Source: Climacium dendroides (taxonomy: Eukaryota > Streptophyta > Bryopsida > Hypnales > Climaciaceae). Taken from it: a DNA stretch of 64,000 nucleotides. Below are positions 57,874 through 64,000 of the stretch, piece after piece (within the stretch, counting starts at the first letter, position 1; each line of letters opens with the position of its first letter). Below the pieces are notes generated by a model that saw only the letters and a program-made list of their open reading frames with translations, did not search any database and had not been told where the DNA came from. The stretch covers positions 682,001 to 746,000 of the forward strand of contig CATNNA010000001.1 in assembly GCA_950106755.1 (NCBI GenBank), written 5' to 3'. Both the position numbers and the translations under genes were made by a program.

Positions 57874-58593
57874 ATGATGAGAACTTCGGAGGCCCATGTT
57901 CCGAAAGGTGGATTTGCTTGTGCAGCTTCTGCTGACTCCATCTTAGACTATGGGCAATACATCATTCTCAGCACTGGAAATTTATTGTGTTCGGCCGCTA
58001 CTACAAATTCCACCATGGATTTCTCGACGAAGCCTATTGAGGACAACATGGTCGACAGTCCTCCGAGTGGTAGGACGCGTCCGCGGCTTTCTTGCTCCCT
58101 GTCGCCGCTGCGATCCGTTGGCCAACGTGCTTTGCCGTCTACTTCTGATCGAATGACTCAAAGAAAGCTTTACGGGGAGGAAGGTTGTCTAGACATTGGA
58201 ACAAATGTAACTTTAGGCATTCCAAGTGAGATTTGCCAAGTGCGTCCAGATATTGCTTCCTCTCTTCCCTGCCTTCCTCCACTGACGGAAGGTGTCCAAA
58301 CGAAGTGATCTCGGAGCTCTTCCATGTATATTGCAGAGGCGACCACACTGGAGGTTCCACTACCTCCAATTCATAGACGCAGATACTTGAATGTTCCAAA
58401 ACGTCAACGCTCAAGTCTTAGTGGAGAGTCTCGACTAGAAGGGAGCCGTCGTTTATGGGATGCTGCGGAAGAAAGGTCCTTGGAGAAGCAAAGGTGGGAC
58501 ATCATTCGAGAGCGGTCCGCAATTTGTACTGGGTATAGTAGAGGACCGGAAATATTGAAGGCATATGAGAAGTTGAAGAGTATGTCACAATAG
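57874..58593 (+). pseudogene. Third cargo gene, MMRT-type small basic protein, delta copy
   Basis: ATG 57874 directly follows an acceptor-like TTGATAG, so an upstream exon is possible. The frame reads MMRTSEAHVPKGGFA, then MVDSPPSGRTRPRLS, passes TGA 58306 and continues through RRRYLNVPKRQRSSLSG to a helical end RGPEILKAYEKLKSM and TAG 58591. It aligns with the alpha copy at the start, at the VDSPPS block and at the end (helix preceded by RG). No known domain. Its place as last cargo gene before the right terminus (about 400 bp) is the same in alpha. Confidence 0.6.
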
Positions 58594-58689
58594 TAAAGCA
58601 CATTATGCTTATTACGGAGCATGAGCTACATCATCCGATACAATGTAGATGTACAGATGAACATCAACAATTGTTGACCATGATAACAT

Positions 58690-58785
58690 TTTGGGTTCCT
58701 TATAAAAGGCTACTGTAAAGTCTAGAATCCAAATGTAATTTTGGGTTCCTTATAAAAGGCTATTGTAAAGTCTAGAATCCAAAGT
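58690..58785 (+). repeat. Two-copy 51-bp tandem repeat with TATAAAAG
   Basis: The unit TTTTGGGTTCCTTATAAAAG followed by GCTA(C/T)TGTAAAGTCTAGAATCC occurs twice in a row, about 220 bp inside the right end of delta. Each unit contains a TATA-like motif. It could be a promoter reading outward or simply a subterminal repeat. Confidence 0.7.
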
Positions 58786-59006
58786 GTCATTCCATAGTGT
58801 ACACACTATTACTTGTATATTTGATGGATATTATTGGTAAATTCCATTCTTCTCATAATGGACTTGCAATATTAACACTCTTTTCTAATGATGCATTGCT
58901 TTTCTCTCTCCGTATAGAACAAAATCACCTATGTTTAAAGAAAACTATGTATTTAGAACCTCTCATTTTTTTGGAAAATTCTCATTTTAATGAATATAGT
59001 GTTACC

Positions 59007-61165
59007 TTTCTTTATCTCTTCAAGAGCTTTCATTGGAACTGGAGCCAAAGGTTTAGGGCTACCACTTGGTACTTTAGGAAGTCCATCCTCATTCTCTGAC
59101 CACATTCTCATCCCATTGCCGTACTCTGGCAACCACTTTGGATCAGTACACAAATTTTTATACTCCATCAAAGGCCATCCTGAAGAATCCATAAAAAACT
59201 TGAATTGTTGACTTTTCGAATGCCCTCCTAATTCATCTCCACCAGTGCCCAAATAACCCTCCACAAATTTCTTGAAATCAAGGAGCTCCTCAATGAGATG
59301 AGGAATCACAGGGTGCGTTTCACAATCTATAAAGGACTTCATGAGCTTTGGAAGTGTTGGATAGTCATTCGTCTTCAATCTTGAACTCCATCGACCAAAA
59401 AGAGCATCAATGTCTTCGTGAGTGTATCCCACAATAAGAAAGTTGATGTATACCTCACGAAAAATGCCTTTGTATACAAGCAAAGAGAAGAAAGCAAAAA
59501 CATATTGATTCTTGTTGTCCCCTGATGCATTGTCCAATTGCAATATTAATATTGGTGGGAGAGGTTGAGCAGGAAGTGGCTGTTCTGGAGGTGGAAGGAG
59601 GGAGTCCAAGCAATTTTCTGCTCTTTTTAAAAGCGCCTTTGTCAATGTGGATTGCCCCTCCTCAATAGAAAATAACGCCCTCGATGAATTTTTAGGCGGG
59701 CCTTCCAAATCCCGCAACAACCTTGCAATGGATCCAATGGTATGATTTGAATCTGTTGGGAAAATGCCCACACCATAGTGTGCATATCGTACATCGCCAT
59801 GACCATGAGCAATCATACCTGTGACAACAACAGGCATTTTTATGAAGGATTCCGTCGACTTGTTCTTGTGAGAAAAGTGTGGAGAAGCCATTTTTGAATG
59901 ATCCATTTTATCATGAATGATGCACAACATTTTGTCCGGGCATCTCACGGAAAATTCCCAATTTCCATAGTAGTACTCTCTATGAGCCCTCTGACCTGCA
60001 ACATGGGTATTCAAAATATTGATATACTTATCAAACGACTCTGATTTCCAACAAGCGCTCCTCAATTGCTTATACTCATCGCACAAGCCACACCTAGCAA
60101 AACTATCCCCACGAGCCTTGGCAGCAAATTCAGGGAAATTTTAACAGCGAATGTTGCTCAAGCCACTGGAAGAAATCGGCTGCAAATTGAACTCTACATT
60201 GGACTCATTGATTTTAGGTAATTGGTCACTCCAACGAAAAGCAGAAGGTAGAACCATCGCTGCAACTTTCTCCCCAGACTCTATTGTCCTTGTTTTGTAT
60301 GGCATTCGATCGGCATCAGACTCAATAAGAGTTCAAAGCGTCGCAGTAGCTTGAAGAGTATGCATGCGGGGTTTTTTGGATCCCACATTTCCATGCACCT
60401 GAGCTTGCTTCCCAATTCTAGCCTTCTCTTTGTACCTATAGAACGTAGCTCTTGCAATCCCATGAATGATCCACCATGCAGTGGGGCACACTTCTCTTCC
60501 TTTCAAGGTAATCCACTCTTTGCCAGCACTGTCTATATGGATTTGCCTATGCACCTCCAAAAGTGTCTTGCTACGCGCCTTGAAGTCCTCACCCGAATAT
60601 AGTTCAGTCCTTATCGCTTGGATTTGCCCACGCGGAAAAGGTTGAACACAATTTTTCGCACAACATGATTTTGTGGACACTGATGTGATCGATTCCATAG
60701 AGAGGAGAAGTTCTTTCTTGGGTTGAATCTCTGGATCAATCCTCTGACGAGTTGTTTCGTACGATCGAACCCCCTTACGAATTCTTCTGCTTGAGGGGTT
60801 CATGGTTGCGTTATATACATGGGTTTGGTCATGGTCATATAAGTTGACATCGTCATCTAAAAAAACTCTCTTGATGTCCCAGGAACGAAGTGACCATACA
60901 TTGCCAGATGAGAAGAGTTCCTCGTTCAGAGACTCAGCAATTTGAATGGCAACCCGGTCATCGCCAAGAGGCTTCCCATCTTGGTCAATGATTAACTCTG
61001 GGTCAATATTCTGGCAAACCCCCCTTGCGAGGTCCACCCCATCTTCGTTTCAAAGAGTGACAAATCGTGAGACCCATTTTGCACGAGCAATCCCCTCGCA
61101 TACCTGAACATCAGGTGGAAATGGGGGAACTGGATTCGCGAACTCATCAAACCCATGGAAATCCA
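59007..61165 (-). pseudogene. 5' part of the gamma DUF7869-type gene
   Basis: Starts at ATG 61165 (MDFHGFDEFANPVPPFPPDV) right after an acceptor-like TTGTAG, and runs to the delta insertion at 59006. Blocks: SCCAKNCVQPFPRGQIQAI, VCPTAWWIIHGIARATFYRY, ARCGLCDEYKQLRS, IIHDKMDHSKM, MIAHGHGDVRYAHYGVGIF, QLDNASGDNKNQYVFAF and VGYTHEDIDALFGRW. Stops are TGA near 61050, TAA near 60330 and TAA near 60142; no frameshift is needed. GYT replaces GHT of the delta copy. The remaining C-terminal part is at 39110-39800. It is closer to the beta copy than to the delta copy. Confidence 0.8.
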
Positions 61166-61423
61166 TCCTACAAGCACGAAGACCAATCTTAGATTCATTG
61201 TTGAGTCAAAGATAAAGATGTTCTATTGTAGCAACTTCTAGTATACTACAAACTAAACATACTCTATATTTACTAATACTAACATCATGCCTCCATAATT
61301 TCTTACGAATACGACATCGTTGAATCGATGATACAATGATTTGTACTATGATTCAGTCATTCATCTTCATCTAAGTAAATACTTTTCAATGCAAAGTTGC
61401 AAACACTTTATTTATAGTTGACA

Positions 61424-63337
61424 TTATCATCACCCCGACGATAACCGGAAGTTATCGTTACTTAGAGTTATCGTTGACTCAATGATAACTCTCCTCAATG
61501 AAACTCATTTCATGATTCATTGGATGTGACAAAGAAATAATTCAACCCAATGCACAATCTCGTTTGAAATCATAACAAATTGAAGTATCTACACATTTGA
61601 AAATTACTGACAAGATTATCATCGACCCGACGATAACTGGAACTCGAAGAACTCAAAGTTATCGTTGACACAACGATATCGATCTTCAATGAAACTCCTT
61701 TCAAAAATTCGATAGTTGTGACGAAGAAAAAATTCGACCCAATGCACATTCTTCTTTCAAATCATAAGAAACTGAAGTAGCTACACATTTTCTAAGAATA
61801 TCGACTGAGAAAATCTGACTACATAATCATCGACTTGACAATAATCAGGAGCAATAGAACTCAGAGTTATCATTGACTCAACGATAACTACCCACAATAA
61901 AACTCCTTTCATGATTCTCTGGATGTGATAAAGAAATAATTAAACCCAATGCACAATCTCCTTTGAAATCATAAGAAATTGAAGTACCTACACATTTGCT
62001 AAAAATGCTTACTGAAAATTACTGACTAGATTATCATCGACTCTAGGAAAACTAGAAGTCAAAGAACTCAGAGTTATCGTTGACACAACGATAATGATCT
62101 TCAATGAAACTCCTTTCATGATTCAATAGTTGTGACAAAGAAAAAATTCAACTCAATGCACATTCTTCTTTCAAATAATAATAAATTGATGTAGCTTCAA
62201 ATTTTCTAAGAATTCCGATTCGGAAAGTCTGACTATGTTATCATCGACTCGATGATAACCAAGAGCAAATGAACTCGGAGGTATCATTGACTCAACGATA
62301 CCTCTCCTGAACAAAACTGCCTTCATGATTCGTTGGATGTGACGAAGAAATAATTCAATTCAATGCACAATCTCCTTTGAAATCATAAGAAACTGAAGTA
62401 GCTACACATTTCCTAAGAATGCTTACTGAAAATTACTGACTAGATTATCATCGACTCGACGATAACTAGAAGTCAAAGAACTCAGAGTTATCGTTGACAC
62501 AACGATAATGATCTTCAATGAAACTCCTATCATGATTCAATAGTTGTGAAATAGAAAAAATTCAACCCAATGCACATCCTTCTTTCAAATGATAAGAAAT
62601 TGATGTAGCTTCAAATTTGCTAGGAATACCGATTGAGAAAATCTGACTACGTTATCATCGATTCGACGATAACCAGGAGCAAAAGAACTCAGAGGTATCA
62701 TTGACTCAACGATACCTCTCCTGAACAAAACTGCCTTCATGATTTGTTGGATGTGACGAAGAAATAATTCAACCCAATGCACAATCTCCTTTGAAATCAT
62801 AAGAAACTGAAGTAGCTACACATTTCCTAAGAATGCTTACTGAAAATTACTGACTAGATTATCATCGACTCGACGATAACTAGAAGTCAAGGAACTCAGA
62901 GTTATCGTTGACACAACGATAATGATTTTCAATTAAACTCATTTCATGATTCGTTAATCGTGACAAAGGAAAAATTCAACCCAATGCACATCCTTCTTTC
63001 AAATGATAAGAAATTGAAGTAGCTTCAAATTTGCTAGGAATACCGATTGAGAAAATCTGACTACGTTATCATCGACTCGACAATAACAAGGAGCAAAAGA
63101 ACTTAGAGGTGTCATTGACTCAACGATAACTATCCTCAACGAAACTCCTTTCATGATTTGTTCGATTTGACGAAGAAATAATTCAACTCGATGCACATTC
63201 TACTTTGAAATCAGGCGAAACTGAAGTACCTACACATTTACTAGGAATGCCGATTGAAAAAATCTGACTACGTTATCATCGACTCGACGATAACCAGAAG
63301 TCAAAGAGGTCACAGTTATCGTCGACTCAACGATAAG
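61424..63337. repeat. Gamma palindrome satellite, about 207-bp units
   Basis: Nine to ten tandem units each carry two palindromes about 43 bp apart: a stronger one (arm TTATCRTCGA, central C or similar) and a partner with a GTTGAC(T/A)CAACG centre. Stronger copies lie at about 61424, 61617, 61827, 62030, 62236, 62444, 62651, 62858, 63064 and 63268, a 203-210-bp period. Spacer words alternate (AAGTCAAAGAACTCAGAG against CAGGAGCAAAAGAACTCAG), giving a dimeric period near 414 bp in the middle. It starts about 260 bp upstream of the gamma transposase gene, the same place as the delta array. Confidence 0.9.
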
Positions 63338-63339
63338 TA

Positions 63340-64000
63340 CCCTCAATGACAGTATTGAGGCAATGGAATTATCCATGAAATGCTCCGACTTTCACGCCGC
63401 AGAAAATGGGCATTGCAAACAACTTTGTTACAACTCTCTTCACCAAAAGCAAGAGTAACCAATTCCCTATAGTCTACAGGCTCGCTCAACAAATATAACG
63501 TCTTCACACATGGAGATGTCACAAACATGGACCTTCAATGACTAGTTTTACGTACTTCCTGACATCAATATGTACAAAACTAACTCACCACCAGTCGAGG
63601 TCAATGGCAACTAATTTAAATACAAACTACACCTTTTATCTATGAACTCACAAACAAGAAGAAAAAAATTTGAGGACCTGCAGTTGTCAATGTGCTAGGT
63701 AGACACACTTGAAGCGCAAGAGAATAGCAAGAGCAAAAGAGTCTCGTCGGCATGTTTGTGGAAGAAGGCATGTTCTGGCAAGTGAAGTTGTCTGTGGCAA
63801 GTGAAGTTGTCCGTGGCAAGAGGTGGGCAAAAAGTTAGAAAAAGCGGGAACATTTTAGCGGGCAATTCCAAATTTCAAATTTCCTGCAAACTCCTTGATT
63901 CCTAGTTGTTCAGTCATTCGCTTGAAGGCGCTTTTGCTAGCTTTCTACAAAAAAGATGTGGCTCCACCAATGCATTTTCCAAAAAAAAATTGTCCATATA
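63340..64000. other. Gamma sequence beyond the satellite, no gene recognised
   Basis: No convincing coding region. Three copies of GGCAAG(T)GAAGTTGTCYGT-like units lie at 63776-63830, followed by the GCGGGCAATTCCAAATTTC block that resembles delta near 45230. The next giant-element gene would be expected further right. Confidence 0.4.

Larger units (their letters stand above)
39803..59004 (+). mobile_element. Giant element delta: complete 19.2-kb DNA transposon with cargo
   Basis: The boundaries come from the interrupted gamma gene. Left and right ends are TAACGCTATATTC and, read inward from the right, TAACACTATATTC (12 of 13 identical). CC flanks both sides (39801-39802, 59005-59006), consistent with a 2-bp duplication. 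A hairpin (39819-39828 with 39838-39847) lies just inside the left end. Contents from left: DUF7869-type gene (minus), palindrome array, AT-rich block with telomere-like tracts, second palindrome array, then ParB/methylase-like, HAD and small basic genes (plus). All coding regions except the HAD gene carry nonsense codons. I know no named superfamily with this set of features. Confidence 0.85.
38567..64000 (-). mobile_element. Giant element gamma, left part, interrupted by delta
   Basis: It runs from the left terminus at 38567 past the window edge. The transposase gene (minus strand) is near the left end, followed by a palindrome satellite (61424-63337). Cargo genes would be expected beyond 64000. 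The whole of delta (39803-59004) lies inside its transposase gene. Confidence 0.7.

Noticed and set aside
40615..58593. Reassigned stop codons (TAG/TAA/TGA read as sense)
   Set aside because: All three stops appear in frame in several genes, and the CACTA and HAD genes end normally; decay of silenced copies is simpler.
1..64000. tRNA, rRNA or other structured RNA genes
   Set aside because: I scanned for cloverleaf-like A/B boxes and rRNA words and saw none I could defend by eye.

Overview
The window looks like a transposon-packed, AT-rich stretch of a land-plant nuclear genome. Support for this is a complete plant-type CACTA (En/Spm) transposase gene with GT/AG introns, TTTAGGG-type repeats, and a HAD-family cargo gene with the DLNGIL motif I associate with a plant NLI-interacting-factor-like family. 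A seed-free plant (bryophyte, lycophyte or fern) is my guess, not something the sequence proves. I see no ordinary single-copy host gene and no RNA gene. Nearly everything is mobile DNA in nested layers.

Layout. (1) 1-4593: right part of a CACTA element with a three-exon Tnp2 gene, subterminal repeats and a terminal CACTA motif. (2) About 5.7-19.04 kb: cargo half of a giant element ('alpha'), whose right terminus is at about 19038. It carries a ParB-like/DNA-methylase-like fusion gene, a HAD gene and a short basic gene. It is interrupted by retroelement E (12791-16349) and a CACTA-type foldback (5892-6046). (3) 19039-33218: transposase half of another giant element ('beta'), with a DUF7869-type gene cut up by a 735-bp TIR element, retroelement B (which itself contains A) and retroelement C. 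(4) 33219-38566: non-giant-element DNA holding retroelement D. (5) 38567 to the window end: a third giant element ('gamma'). Its DUF7869-type gene is split by a complete 19.2-kb giant element ('delta', 39803-59004). Removing delta restores the reading frame of the interrupted gene, so its ends are known to the base.

The complete element delta shows how the system is built. It has 13-bp terminal inverted repeats (TAACRCTATATTC) and apparently a 2-bp target duplication. A DUF7869-type candidate transposase gene (minus strand) has its 3' end toward the left terminus. Three plus-strand cargo genes follow: the ParB/methylase-like gene, the HAD gene and the small basic gene. More than 20 copies of a 21-nt odd palindrome sit in front of genes and inside introns. 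Alpha and gamma carry the same geometry (10-nt arm, one central base, 10-nt arm) with different sequences, as if each lineage has its own recognition site. Both ParB/methylase copies keep the domain order but have lost the expected methylase catalytic motif. I therefore suspect a DNA-binding pseudoenzyme that reads the palindromes; this is inference.

A second theme is a family of five 3.0-4.3-kb elements (A-E). They begin with TG, end with CA, have 5-bp duplications with one mismatch each, and contain an internal TATA motif and a gag-like/coiled-coil ORF, but no pol and no internal direct LTR pair. They look like coding solo LTRs. Most genes here are decayed, chiefly by in-frame nonsense codons with few frameshifts.
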